Shown piece after piece: positions 48,850 to 61,500 of a stretch of DNA of 64,000 nucleotides. The stretch lies in contig NC_051088.1 in NCBI RefSeq assembly GCF_901709675.1, positions 14,115,693 through 14,179,692 of the forward strand, written 5' to 3'. Positions within the stretch are counted from its first letter, which is position 1. The number at the start of each line of letters is the position of its first letter. The position numbers were made by a program, and so were the translations under genes. The notes under the pieces are model-generated. The model did no database searches. It was not told the DNA's origin and saw only the letters and a program-made list of their open reading frames with translations. The stretch is from Syngnathus acus (Eukaryota; Chordata; Actinopteri; Syngnathiformes; Syngnathidae).

Positions 48850-51516
48850 ATGGAGGGTATGGACCTGGACGTAGACCAGGAGCTCACGCAGAAATTTAGT
48901 TGCATGGGCACAACGGACAAAGACATCCTCATCTCGGAGTTCCAGAGGCTGCTCGGCTTTCAGCTTAACCCCGCCGGATGCGCCTTCTTTCTGGACATGA
49001 CCAACTGGTGAGCTCGGGGACTGAATTGGCCTGTCGCTCGGACTTGGTGTTAGCTATTGCACGCTTGCCAGCTAACATTACTTTCGCGGAGGGAAGACAA
49101 TATTTATACTCGGGGAATATTTTTTGATCAATGTAGCGTGTGTTAGATCGAATGCTATAATGTTATGATAATTATTTGAACAAGCATATATGATAGATAA
49201 ATTGCTGACGCTAACTTTGAAAGGAATTTAGATACTATGTGGTCACAATACAAAGTTACGCCGTTAGCTGAACGAATACATGTAGTTTTCCTCATCTATT
49301 GCTTTCCACGGCTATCATTATATTTGCCACCCATGTTAAACTCGCTAAACTGAACGCAATAACTATCTACTATATCTTTCACGAGATGCCAATTTTGCGT
49401 GGGTTTCGTGAAACACACCATTAATCCACGGAAGGATAGTTGCTCATGAGTCCTGTGTTATGTAACCTGGCAGCCAAAACCGAAACGTGTAGCAAGCCTG
49501 GACCAATTGTCATTCCATGTTATTAGATGTTAACGTAACAGTATAAGCTTACAATTTACACAATGTATGAATGAAGGTAGATTGTACTTTGCTTTGGAGA
49601 CAAATATTGTTATTACACTGTCGTGTCAACATTCGGCTGTGAGCTAGCGCAAGTCACGTGACAACGTTGTAAGCGCTCCTCGCAACCAGTTTGCTAAAAA
49701 TAAGATCTGCTGGTTTATGGATGACGAGCGCGTCACGTGAAACACCCACTCACACATTTAGTGGGCTGAAATATGGCAAGTTAAGTCAATGTTTAAATGC
49801 TCCTTTTGACTGTCTGGAGCTAACGTTGCAGTGACGCCGACGTCTATGCTGAGGATTTGCTTCTTTTCATTTCAAAGCATTTCTGCCCTCTGCTAAAATT
49901 GAATTATGAGAAAAGACCTGATTTGTCACCTACTGCTTGTTGCAGACACATTTATATTAAAATATCGAGCAAAATAACCCGAGTCACCACCCAAAAAGAA
50001 TGCAAAGAAATGTGTCTGGGATTATTTCTTTCTTTTGTGATGTGTCAAATCTATATTTTCCTGGCCATCACCAAATGTGTGACATCTCACTGGCTCGTAA
50101 CATTTAATGCAATAGTCATGTTCACATTTGATGACAAAAGCAGTCAAGCTTCTAGAAGTCTTTATAATTGATAGCTATGAAATTAATATGAAAAACAGTA
50201 GTGCTAATCAATGTTGTGTGACTACCTTTTTCAGGAATTTACAAGCAGCCATTGGAGCCTACTATGACTTTGAGAGTCCTAATATCAGTGCGCCATGCAT
50301 GTCACTTGTGAAAGATGTGACTATTGGTGAAGGGGAATCAGTTCCGCCTGACACACGTTTCACCAAGACCTGGAGGATACAGAACACAGGTAAAGCCCAC
50401 ACAACAGTCATGCAGTATATCTCTCAGGTGTAAAATCTTTTAAAAGAGGATTTACCATTTTAAGTAGCTCTGATGTGCTTCTCAGTGGAATATCTAGAAG
50501 AGTTTTGGGGGTTTCCCCCTTTTTTGCAGTTTGTACTACATGAATGTTACATCAAGTTAAATAGCGCCACATTCATTCCTGCCTGTCTTCTAGGTGCAGA
50601 GTCTTGGCCTCCTGGGGTTTGCCTGAAGTATGTTGAAGGAGATCAGTTTGGTCATGTAAACATGATAACGGTCCGGTCTCTAGCCCCTCAGGAAATGACG
50701 GATGTGAGTGTGCCTATGCATAGCCCAGGCTCTCCTGGTATGTACCAGGGCCTTTGGAGAATGTGTACAGTGACAGGACTTTACTATGGAGGTAGGCGTG
50801 ACCAAACAAAATACATAGCCACTGTTGCAAGGCACCAATCAGGCTAATCCACCCTGATTTTTTGGAACAGATATTATTTGGGTGATCCTGAGCGTGGAGG
50901 TCGGCGGCCTTCTTGGTGTCACACAGCAGCTTTCATCTTTCCAAGCGGAGTTCAACACCCAACCTCATCGCAACGTAGAGGGAGATTACAACCCCTTCGC
51001 CTCACCGGAGAAAAGCAAATGGCCCAACGGCAACAGCGACCTCCACCACGATGGCAGCCATAAAGTCTCAGAGGAACACTGGCAGGGGAGCCCAAACCAG
51101 TTGCAGCCAGATCAGAATGGACTTTCACACAACTCTGTGGACATAGTAGCAAACAGCCTACAAAGCAATCTGTCAATAGTCACTTATAACCAGGTAAGGT
51201 GACACAAGGCCCACAAGGATATTTTTGATTTCCAAACTGTCTGACAGAAATGCCATATGTCACATATGGTCAATTTCATTTTTTTTTTTTTCATCACCAG
51301 AAATGTCCACTTTATACTTCAGGTTTCAAGTGGGATTAAATTAAAGCCAAGTGTTCCCCTCCAACAGCCTGAGCCCACATTTTGGCTTGACAAGTCTGCA
51401 CGAGCTCAGTTGTGATATTGTAAATGAAAATCCTTGGTCTGTACACTTGATGTTGCCTAACTTGTTCTTTCTCATTACAGGGTTTACAGGAGCCTTCCCC
51501 GTTTGGTCACTCATGA
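48850..51516 (+). CDS. ILRUN: ILRUN (C6orf106), UBA-like and NBR1-like domain protein
   Basis: A complete plus-strand gene with five coding exons: 48850-49007, 50235-50389, 50594-50791, 50871-51193, 51481-51516; 870 nt, 289 aa (human about 298). In mammals it dampens IRF3/p300-dependent interferon and cytokine transcription and affects lipid metabolism. Exon 1 plus the start of exon 2 encode a UBA-like fold (ISEFQRLLGFQLNPAGCAFF, LDMTNWNLQAAIGAYYDFE). Exons 2-4 encode the NBR1-like Ig domain (FTKTWRIQNTGAESWPPGV, SVEVGGLLGVTQQ). The tail is polar and ends with a tiny last exon encoding GLQEPSPFGHS. Intron 1 (about 1.2 kb) holds two CACGTG sites. It is head-to-head with BLTP3A; the start codons are 1.0 kb apart. 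Confidence 0.97.
49652..49741. promoter_or_regulatory. Pair of CACGTG E-boxes in ILRUN intron 1
   Basis: GTCACGTGAC (about 49653-49662) is a perfect match to the CLEAR element bound by TFEB/TFE3/MITF and also suits USF. A second TCACGTGA lies about 80 bp downstream (about 49733-49740). A third GTCACGTGAC is at about 23109-23118 in an ANKS1A intron. Function is inferred from sequence only. Confidence 0.4.
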
Positions 51517-54500
51517 ATTTTGGGACTAGTTCTAGAGAAGCTGCAGTAATAAACGCCTCTGGAGCCTACCACGTGGATGAGAGAAGGAAGAGGTTCTTCT
51601 ATCAGTTGCTGCAGGAAAGTCTGTAATCAATTTATGCAAAGCAACTGTACCCTGCAGCGGCACTCTTGAGCAGCAGAGGTCTCTGAAGTCGGATCCACCG
51701 ACATCCCACCACCACTGTATGCTCACGTGAATGCTAAGTTAAAAAGTAGCGCAATTGAGTCTTTTGAGTGATCACTTTTTTTTTCTTCTTTTCATACAAT
51801 TTAGTAGTCGGACTGCAAAGTTACGTGTATTGGTCAAATTGGGTGTGTATTCTTGTGAGTGTGAGTTCAAGGTGAAACCTTGGAAGAAAAGCCATTTATT
51901 TTGCCAATTTATTCTCCGGTTTCCGCTTTGATGGCCCAACGTATCGATTGCTTGGGTTTCGGGAAAGTTTCCCTTTAACAAAGAAAAATAATGTGGTCAT
52001 TACATAAAACGCATGTCTTATTTTTTTAATACACAGAGACTCCAGAAAATATGAAAAGCTTAAGCCAGATAGTGTATTTATACACAATCACCCACCCACC
52101 CAATCGGTCACCCATTAAAACTGAAGCAATAGTTTCTGAAATAGAATACACTACAATGATCTTCCACTAGAGGGTGTCATGTTCACTGTACTGGGCCGCT
52201 TCACACAGTTCGTACCCGAGTTTTTCAGCCACGTTTGAATTACTGCGAGAATTTAATTTTTACAGAACTTATATTCTGCACTCTTTAGGATGCCTCACAC
52301 TGGTTTTCATCAGAACTAGACTGGAAAAGCTAGTGTGGGATGATTGAACCCAAACTTTGGTTTGCTGTATGGAATTAAGTTAAATATCAAAGTAATATTC
52401 ATTGACTAAAATCAATTTTTTCACAAGTCATCTGGTGAGGAAATATTACTAAATAAGAGCCATAGGCTTTTGATCCAATGTAGAGACAATTTGGACAACG
52501 ACCTTTTTTTCTGTGGAGCATTCAATTAAACTCATGTATCTTTTTGGGAGAAAGCCAGAATATACAGAGAATATTCACACAATTATGTGGAGAAGCTGGA
52601 GACTCCGCAGCGAAATCTGAGATTCAAACTCACAACCTTTGATGTGCTAACAAACACGCGCTTCACCGTGCTGCCTTTGAATTATTTTCTTTAACGTGTA
52701 TGCTGTTTTATAGTTGACACCTATTCTAATCATGTCTCCATCTTATAAGCTCAGGAATTGCGTGATTTATCGCAATTCCCTATCGACAGAATCAATTTAT
52801 CCATATCACCGGACTGCGGTTTTTATGAACTGCAACGCATTATTGAAAAAAGTCAAATCATGCCCATTTTCATTTTATAGCGCTTGCACAATATCCTTTA
52901 ATTTGAATGTATTTGATGAATGTTGAGAAGGAAAAAACATTTGGCAAAATGATTAAATAGCCCTCACATTTGTGTTTGTGTTGAATACTATTCTGCATCT
53001 TTGATTTCCTTGGATGGATGCAAACATCATCAATCCCGTCGTTACTTAAGAACAGACACGACAACAATGGTGGTGGTGTCTTTTTTTTTGCTGCATATTT
53101 CGCAGCACTGGACTGGCTGATCTATGCACTGAGTAACATGACCTCTTCAGGCTTGTGTGTACGTGCGTGTGCGCGTGTGTTTCTTCCTACAGTTGAGTTC
53201 CGAAGGGCTAATTGACTCTGAGAGTGTTAGTTACAGCTAATTTTAAGAGTACTTTGACTGGTGAGCATCTTCCATGCGGCTGCATCTTGTGAACCCTAAA
53301 ACCAGGGTGAACTTTGACAAAACCAGCTAACAGCGAAGCATGCCAAAAAGAGATAAAAAATGGGTAGTGACTTGTCAAGTGCAATGTGTTTTTGTCTGAA
53401 GTTACCAATGATGAGTTATACATACAGCAGCATGCTTGAGGACGAGGGTGTGTTCAAAGATTTTTTTTTTCTTGTAAGTTTGATGAATGTTTGTATGAAT
53501 AAATTATCACTGATAATTGAAGGCTTTTTTTTCTTGTTTGCATCAAACAAACATGGAACACTGCTCCTTGGCGTGAACGCTCAAATAAAGCCTCCCCCCC
53601 GCGTCAAAGTTATCACATTAGCCTAAAGGCTAAATTCAAATGCCTTGTGTTGTCTGAAATACAGTGATCCCTCGCTACTTTGCGTTTCGTTTATCGCGGC
53701 TTCACTACATTGCAGATTTTTTTCCAAATTAAAAAAACATTTAAAAGTCTAAATAAAACTCCTAAATTGAGGAAACGTGTCTAACCTTTAGGACAATGTG
53801 ATATTGCTCCAAATGTTCGTTTACATTCCTTTAGAAGTCTGTTTTCGCGTGTTAGCACGATCACAAAATAGCATCTTTCCGCTAACTCGTTAGCCTGCCT
53901 AGTACTTCTTGTTGGTGACCGTACTTTGCGGATTTCACTTATTGCGGGTGGTTTTTGGAACCTGTTATCCGCGATAAACGAGGGATTACTGTACACGCCT
54001 GCGGCACACCTGATAAGTCGGTAACAGAAAGTAGACTAGCCTCGAGACCAGATGAAACCAGGTCTAAGTTGTGGCGTAGGCAGTGTAAAATAACATATAA
54101 GTGGATATAACTAATATAATGTAAAGAATATATAATATAAATACAATAGTATATGATCAGTAAAGAAATAAATAAGTGTACCACAACAGCACAAGCCCCC
54201 ATGTCTAATTGCGTTCGACTACGAAAATGCCAAAAGAATGGGGAAAAAATGTTCCAGACTTGAACTAAACACCTTAGCCTTTTTCTAAGCTGTCATAATT
54301 ATTGTGAAGGGGGTGGCAGTTAATGTGCAAGATTTCAAACTAAATTCATATTTTATTTGTCATAGGCGTAGTCATACTGTATGTAAATGGACAGTTATGC
54401 ATGTCTCTCATTTGGCTCATTGAAACATGAACAAAAAAATTAATGAGAGAGAAAGTTTTGGCATCAAACTCAGAGGAAGAGCTGAACATGTTATCAGATC

Positions 54501-55260
54501 TTTTCTTGCCCTCCATTTATTGGAGGGAGGAGTCAGGTTACTTGCTTGCCTGGAGGCTTACTGGTCTGCATGGGGCTCCTCAACGGCTCCTGTCCATCAG
54601 CACTAAAAACGACCTGGAAATGCTTGCTGATCTGAGGAGCACAAGAGAAATGTGGAGGCGGATAAATATAAAGTTGTGCAAACCTGTTATAAAAAATGTT
54701 TTTAAAATCGGGGGATAATATGAGCAGCTCTTTAGAATAATTCAACACTGTTTAGTCAAAGCAAACATTGACACAATTTCTTCCTAACTCTGCCACTTCT
54801 TGTTGTTTGACTTTCCAATGAGACTGCAACTTTACAAAACAACTCGTGGGAATAGTTGTATTGGTTTCATTTATTGATACCAAAAACAGATTATTTATAG
54901 AAATACAGAAGCTGGCAAAATAAAAAGCTCTTAAGGCCTAAGTTGGGGTTTGTTTGTATTTTGCCAGTTACCTGGTCTACTAATATATTTTTCACTCAAA
55001 CATTGTGATCCGTGCTTTAACAATCCTTAAATACAATGTACTTTTGTCTACATGAGAAACATTTCTAAAATGATTACTGATTATGATTACGTTTAAGTTT
55101 TGACCAAATTAGCCCCTCCCTGATTTTGTCACACCCCGTTTTACACAACTGAGATGTCAAACTACAAGTCAGGCATGTTCTGCTGAGGGCCAGGGACCAA
55201 ACAAGGTGTCTCAGGGGTCATCGTGGATTGAAGCAAAACAGCTCTAAACCAACAAGAACT
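51517..55260. other. ILRUN 3'UTR and ILRUN-SPDEF intergenic region
   Basis: After the ILRUN stop codon there is no further coding exon. Candidate ILRUN poly(A) signals AATAAA are at 53498-53503 and 53584-53589, giving a 3'UTR of about 2 kb. A CTCF-like CCACTAGAGGGTGTCA is at 52164-52179. A Tigger-like MITE occupies 53660-53993. A 91-codon open frame at 54443-54718 has no recognised similarity and no clear splice or promoter context. Confidence 0.5.
53660..53993. mobile_element. Tigger/pogo-like MITE, complete
   Basis: The element is bounded by TACAGTGATCCCTCGCTA on the left and AGGGATTACTGTA on the right, that is, imperfect terminal inverted repeats of the CAGTRATCCCTCG type used by Tigger/pogo elements, with TA at each edge. 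The internal sequence repeats the CGCGG/TTTATCGC motif near both ends. At 334 bp it cannot encode a transposase and is non-autonomous. Confidence 0.75.
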
Positions 55261-55264
55261 TCCG

Positions 55265-55422
55265 TTTGACACTGCAGCTATTTTTGCCGAGAGGCAAGTG
55301 AGTTTAAGGGCTCCAGAAGAGCGCAAAACCATTTCAGGGAAGGACACAGACAAGGTGGAGCAGTTGCATCAGGAGAGGAAACTGATCTCCACTGGCAGCC
55401 ACTTTGGGATAACAGATAAGGT
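55265..55422 (+). other. Candidate 5' non-coding exon of SPDEF
   Basis: An open stretch without an ATG ends in the strong donor GATAAG|gtaaga at 55422/55423. It precedes the first coding exon, whose acceptor gcag is just before 56225. Joined, the two would be open in frame through to the SPDEF ATG, but no upstream ATG is present, so it is best read as untranslated leader. An ETS-like acttccg lies just upstream (about 55257). The exact 5' end cannot be seen. Confidence 0.4.
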
Positions 55423-55472
55423 AAGAAATTCCCATTCATTATTATTTCACATCTGCAAGTTAACCTTTAGAT

Positions 55473-55887
55473 CAGGGGTCACCAACATTTTTTAACTACT
55501 TCTTGGGTACTTGTTTATGCGACCATTGACATTCAATATACTGCAGATTCTTTTGTTCAGACAAGTAAAAATTTGCTACCTGCTTGACAGTTTCGAGGAC
55601 GCATCTGAGGATGACTGGAGACACAGTCGAAACTGTCAAGCAGGTAACATCTTAAATATTTTTACTTGTCTGAACAAAAGAATCTGCAGTATATAATTAC
55701 GAAGATGAATCTCATCATAACATTGACATTCAAATTGATTACTGACTTGATATGCACTTTTGGAATCGGATTTTTATTTTTAATAGCAATGCAAAGAATT
55801 ACACACATCTCTAGTGAACAATTTTTACAACACGCTGACAACGGGCGACTTACAAGGTCCTTGGGGGCTCCATATTGGTGACCCTTG
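55473..55887. mobile_element. hAT-type MITE in the SPDEF 5' intron
   Basis: The terminal inverted repeats CAGGGGTCACCAA (55473-55485) and TTGGTGACCCTTG (55875-55887) match at 12 of 13 positions. They are flanked by an 8-bp near-duplication, CTTTAGAT (55465-55472) and CTTTTGAT (55888-55895), the size expected for hAT insertions. The left end (caccaac...tacttcttgggtact) is a pattern common in fish hAT MITEs. A second element is inserted inside it. Confidence 0.75.
55537..55720. mobile_element. 184-bp hairpin element nested in the hAT MITE
   Basis: Long inverted-repeat arms (55536-55596 and 55627-55694) match perfectly over an outer 37 bp and an inner 20 bp, separated by a small mismatch bubble. 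The central loop is 30 nt. The 13-bp direct repeat CATTGACATTCAA flanks it (55524-55536 and 55721-55733), a target-site duplication typical of target-primed retrotransposition. Inverted terminal structures occur in Penelope-like elements, but the family is not established here. Confidence 0.7.
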
Positions 55888-56242
55888 CTTTTGATTAATT
55901 CATCTGTGGCATACTTCTGTGAGGGGAGAGAGAGAAAAAGAGAGAGAGAGAGATATTGTTTATTTTGGATGAAGGAATATCCAGAAGAGCAAGTTTTCAC
56001 TGCAGCCAAACTTTGGAACGGCAGTCATTGGAGCATTCAACTATATAAGTCAGGCTCATTGTAATCCGCTACCTCAACTAAAAACAGAATTGTACCTTGT
56101 TTTCTTTTCTTTCCCGATATCAGCGTAAGAACAATTTTGTCCAATATAATGTGTTTTCTTTTGGTCCAACAACTATCATAAGCATTGTCAAAGTGCGTCA
56201 ACAAAATAATCTGCTTTTTTGCAGCCTTGCGTGCAGTTGAGG

Positions 56243-58500
56243 ATGGGGAGTTCAGGTTATGATGACATCATGAGCTCCAGAGGACATTCATCTCTCGGCC
56301 TAAGTCCTCCATTTGACGACGATGGAATTCACTGGGCGGAGGAGCTCGAGGATATCAAACCTTCCCACAGTTTGTTGAGCCTCCCATCTCTTAACTGCCC
56401 AACTGATTATGAAGAGTTAGCGAGTGAAGAACTGTGGATGGCAGAGGCTGCCGCAATTCCTGCTCAAGGTCTTGGACGTCCAGAGCCAAACCCGCCCATA
56501 CTCAGCCCGGCTCAGAACCCTCCCATTGATGTGCAGGGTAAAGCAGAGGACTACTGTCTGGAGCAGGTCCAATCGATGGTGGTGGCAGAAGTGCTAAGTG
56601 ACGTCACGAAAGCCTGCAAGCTGCTCAACATTGCACCAGGTACAACTGCTGGTTCCATGTCAGATTATTGGCTAAACTCGAAACACTGCACTGCGCTCGC
56701 TATCAATATGACCCAACCCTTGGGGAGCTCCACACCTTGTGCAAACAGACAATCCTAATAGGTCCTTTTGAACTGACAGCCTAAAAATCTTTCTTGGTGA
56801 TGCTGATTGTTTGCTGTGTGACAGCACATTCAGTCCCAGAAATAAGCAGACATACAAATGTCATGACGCCAGTCATTGCAACTTGGACTGAAGTCACTGG
56901 ATCATTTTTAATTGGATTTGACAAAAAAAATGTAAATACTTGAAACTTTACTTGAACTTGGGAGTTAAATACTTGGGACTTGATTGCGGATTTCACTTAT
57001 CGCGGGTGGTTTTTGGAACCAATTATCCGCAATAAACGAGGGATTACTGTACTGTCATCCAGTCTTTGAATTCCTCTCGGCAGAACACAAGGAGAGTACA
57101 CTAAGGAGAAAGTGTCATTTTTGCTTCGGAAGAACATACTATAGATCTGACTGTGTCATCTGCAGGGACCCCTTTAAGGCCTACGTCACCATGCAGTAAA
57201 CACAGCTACTTTTATGTGGAAATTTTGCATCGTAGTGGAAGGATGCTTTAAAATGGAACCCAGAGGCAACAAAAGTAATGAAAACAGAAGGGGCCCCAGC
57301 ATTGAACCCTGTGGAATACATAATGTGGCTCGTTGTGTTTATTCTTGTTTGAATTTTCCTCCACAGACCCGCAAGAATGGAGCTGCATGCACGTTTACAA
57401 GTGGCTGCTGTGGACAGAGCACTTGTACGGACTGCCACAGATGAGCCTGCTCTTCAAGGAGCTGAGTGGAAGGGACTTGTGCTCCATGTCAGAGGCTAAC
57501 TTCAGAGAACGTTCCTTGCAGTTTGGAGATATACTATATGCTCATCTCGACATCTGGAGATCTGGTAAGAATCGAGGCAGGTGCAAAGTTGAACCTTGCC
57601 GTGATGTCCAGAGGCAAACTAGAGGGCAGAGAAAGATGTTTGATGTATTTTGGAAACGGCTACTGAATTCAATTTTGTGTTGTTTTTCATTAGCTGCAGC
57701 AATGAAGGACCTGTGGCCACCAGAAGACTTTAAGTCAGGTAAATCTTGGACAGGTTTATACATTTGTGCATAGATCTACAACATTATTTCCACTAACAGC
57801 TATGAATGCGTTGCCTGAGACTCTACCTCTCCTTTTTAAAAAAAAATATTTTTAGCAAATGACAGTTCTTGGTGCAACTGCCCTAGTCAGCCAATCCATT
57901 TGTGGCAGTTCCTCCGGGAGCTGCTCCTCAAGCCGCACAACTACAGCCGCTGTATTCGCTGGATCAACAAAGAAAAGGGTAAGCCATAGAGAACTGGCAT
58001 CCATTTCAAATATTTGTTAGCTCTGAGAATGAGATCAAACCACTGAAATAGTGAAAAAAGTTGATATCATGACACCATTGTAAATTAAGTTTGATTAAGA
58101 GCTGGTTTGGTTTGACTGATGTAACATCTTTGAATGTCTATATTTCTCCTATTCAGTCGTTATTTAATCACCCAGAAAAGATCATATCTGGAAAAAAAAA
58201 TACGGTACTTGTAGGGCTGTGTGTCACTAGTGTAGATGTGAACCAACAACATATGGTGTACTGTTCACATACTGTACTTCTATTTTTCTCAAGGTATATA
58301 AGTTCTCTAATGTGTCCATAGGGATTTTCAAAATAGAAGACTCGGCTCATGTGGCCAGGCTTTGGGGCATCCGAAAGAACCGCCCAGCAATGAACTATGA
58401 CAAACTGAGTCGATCTATACGTCAGTACTACAAGAAGGGCATCATTCGAAAGCCGGATGTGTCACGCAGATTGGTCTACCAATTTGTAAATCCTATATGA
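56243..58500 (+). CDS. SPDEF: SAM pointed domain-containing ETS transcription factor
   Basis: A complete plus-strand coding region in five exons: 56243-56639, 57367-57564, 57694-57738, 57856-57978, 58322-58500; 942 nt, 313 aa (human 335). SPDEF (PDEF) is a nuclear regulator of epithelial secretory and goblet-cell differentiation that binds GGAT-type ETS sites. The N-terminus ([19 protein letters not shown]) is variable and acidic. The PNT domain starts at [17 protein letters not shown] and runs through [19 protein letters not shown] to [12 protein letters not shown]. The ETS domain spans the last two exons: [20 protein letters not shown], then [21 protein letters not shown]-type recognition sequence (here [27 protein letters not shown]). 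The start ATG lies 18 nt after the exon acceptor; no upstream ATG in the same frame was found. Confidence 0.97.
56985..57051. mobile_element. Right-end fragment of the same Tigger-like MITE
   Basis: This 67-bp piece matches 53928-53993 closely (TTGCGGATTTCACTTAT, GGGTGGTTTTTGGAACC, GGGATTACTGTA). Only the right terminus is present. It lies in the SPDEF intron between the first and second coding exons. Confidence 0.8.
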
Positions 58501-61500
58501 CCGAGCTGTTTGTTGCATCAGGTTGTGCTGGACATAAGCATAAGAACTTGTAAGCTTCCTGATGTACTTGATCATTTCAATTGTAAAGACTGCCTACTAA
58601 AATGTGCACTTCTGCCTATTACCACAAAAAAAAAAAAAGATTTAAGTTTTCTTGTTTGAAATCTTGCATATCACATTCATAAATTCTTCCGTTTTACTCA
58701 TTCAGTTGTGGTCTCCTCAATATTTATGAATTTATGAAAATGTCTTGTAAACAAGCATTGCAGTCAAGCTAAGAAGTAAGCTAATGCTAACTGCTAGCAT
58801 TAGCGAGAAGCTAACGAATGCGTTCAACACATTATTGTGGTCCCCCAAGGATAAAACAGCACATTTGACACAATTCATCTGATACGACTACTAAAAATAC
58901 GTCAACAAGAACTGAAAATATAGAACGCACAGCACTAAAATCAGCAAAAAGACTGATGCTATTGCTATAAAAACGAAGGCATCGTAGACACGCAATGTGT
59001 CATCTCAAGCTTTACGTGTCCGTCGTTTCCATAAATCGAAGGAACTGACCCCTCAATCAAACAAAAAATTTCTGCAAATCCTTTTCTATACTGACGAGAT
59101 TTCTCGTCCTTGATTAAGCAAGACTTTGCACACAGACGCGGGAACTTTGTCCTGAAAAACGAAACTTAACCGGGCACCTTTTTATGGTTCTGATGCTGGG
59201 GTACGGTGTGAGGAGTTGTGTGGATTGATGCATCCAACAACGGAACAATTTGATCTCTCCACTTCGGCATCCTTGAGTTGTTTGGACTACAAAAGTCTCT
59301 CCGAGTAATAAAGATGGCGGATGTGCAAAACCGTTTGGCCGCACCTGGTACCTTGTTTGGTAGTCCCGCCCCAAATGATGTGACGTAATAAATAAAAATA
59401 CATTATAGAAAATCGGAACTGAGTAAAAAAATAGCCCCCGAACAGATCATAAAAGTATCTCTGCGACACCTTTCTACAATCTTGGAGACTCCAAGTGCAC
59501 AATAAAATGAATATAAAAGCAAAAAAAGTGGATTTTCCATGATCGTATGTCTCCACTGCAGACATTTTAAATCATTTTGAATTTTAGGTTGTAAAATGAA
59601 TTGAGTTTCTACAAATCGAATACTACAATATGAAAAAAAAATAAAGTTGAGGATTTCTTCTTCTCAAAGATTTACATTGATGCGCTCAGATCAGACCACC
59701 TCATGTACAAATTGATATCCACCATGTTTTGCTTATGTCATAAATCAAGTGGCTTCATGTTTTGACATTTCATTTACAGAGACAACTCTACTTCCACAAT
59801 ATCTAAGTCTCTTTTCCAGCACATATCATCTAGTCCTAGAGTTGAGAAGTGATTTATGGAAGTTACAAAACACTTTTCACATATTCATATTAAGATTCTC
59901 TTATGTGCTAGCTACCTAGATAGATCAAATAAAAACAAGAGACCACGCTTTTTCAAACAAACTTGTTTCCCTTTCATACCAATATCGTAATATTGACATC
60001 ATCACAACAAATTTGATTGAGATTTTTTTCATCACTATCGTCGATTTTATCTGTGATCATAATCATCTTTATGCATATTTAAATGAACGTCTTGTTACAT
60101 CCAGATGAACAGGCACTACACCAGTTAGGAGATAAAAGTACATCACTAACTATGAACATACATCACCTAGACCTAATATCAGGTTTCCACGTCATGAGCT
60201 GTGGTCCCCTGTGTGCATAAGGAAGAGATCAACATTTAAAAAAAAAAAAAGAAAGAAAGAAAGAGCATTTACACACTTACACATTTTTACTGCCCCAACA
60301 TGGTTAGGTCTCATTTTCAACTCAACACAGTTGTACAGTTACAATAGATAATCTTTAAATTACATCTTCATTTACAAATCTGACAGCTTGGGGTGTAACT
60401 CTTTTATGATACACTTAACCATCGCCATGAAATTCATACGATATGGTGCCTATTACTTTATATTTCATTGCTGTTATTTGAATGAAACACATTTACATAT
60501 ATAACACTACATTTTGTCTTAGTAGTCAATCACTTGCATGTTTTTTTTTCTTTGAACGTTTTCTACACAACGCGTACATACGGAATGATGTCTCCCTCAA
60601 AATGGCAATGCAGTTACTTTTTGTGGCTGATGCATTTGTTGTTGTGTGTGCGTGGACCACGGATGATACAAGTCCTTTTTGCTTTGCTGGACAACTCGAC
60701 TCGTAAGACACAACTTGTGAGCTGGTGATGTTTTTCTCCTCACTGCGATACCTAAAGCTGTCGAATCATGTCCCGGGGAGAGCTCAACACATCTCGGTCC
60801 AAAACTCCAGCGCTTCTAAAAGGATATCGCTCATGCAGTAACCACTTAAACAAATTTGAGAGTAACACACACATCGATTTGCTGAACGCAAATGAAGATA
60901 TGGTTGAAACTTCTGAGACATAAAATGGAAATCAGTCCACAATACATTGCGAGCATTGTATGTACGTGCAGTGTATTGATGATGATTCCCCGTGTTATTG
61001 ACAAATAAAGCTTTGGTGGACTGGGAGGCAGCTACAAATCGAGTCACATGATATGTGAAGATTATAGCATGGAGGGAAAACGCAGTTGATGGTAGCGTGT
61101 CTTTCTTTGGCTCAGCATGACTAGTTAGGGCTTTCCGACAGTGAAGAACTGTGACAGCATGGCTTCTTCATGCCTGAACACTAGTACATTCATGTCCTGT
61201 TGAAGAGGCTTGGTCTTCACACAGTGCTATGGGGCTCAGCATGCCCCCATTGACCCCTTCCTGGAAGAAACAAAAATGCTGGCATGGCCATTGTTCGAAA
61301 CCCCTCTCATACTGCAGTACTCGTCGCAAAAAGGATGCGCCGATCCGGCTTTGCTTGGTCACTGACAGCAGTGGTTAGTTAGTAGACATGCTTTTAGAAT
61401 GAAAGCTGCTGTGGGGGCGTGTCACTTTTTTCAATGGATCGCATGATGACAAAACAAACATAAAATCGAGGATATTGTCAGCAAGCTTCCTCTGGTGATG

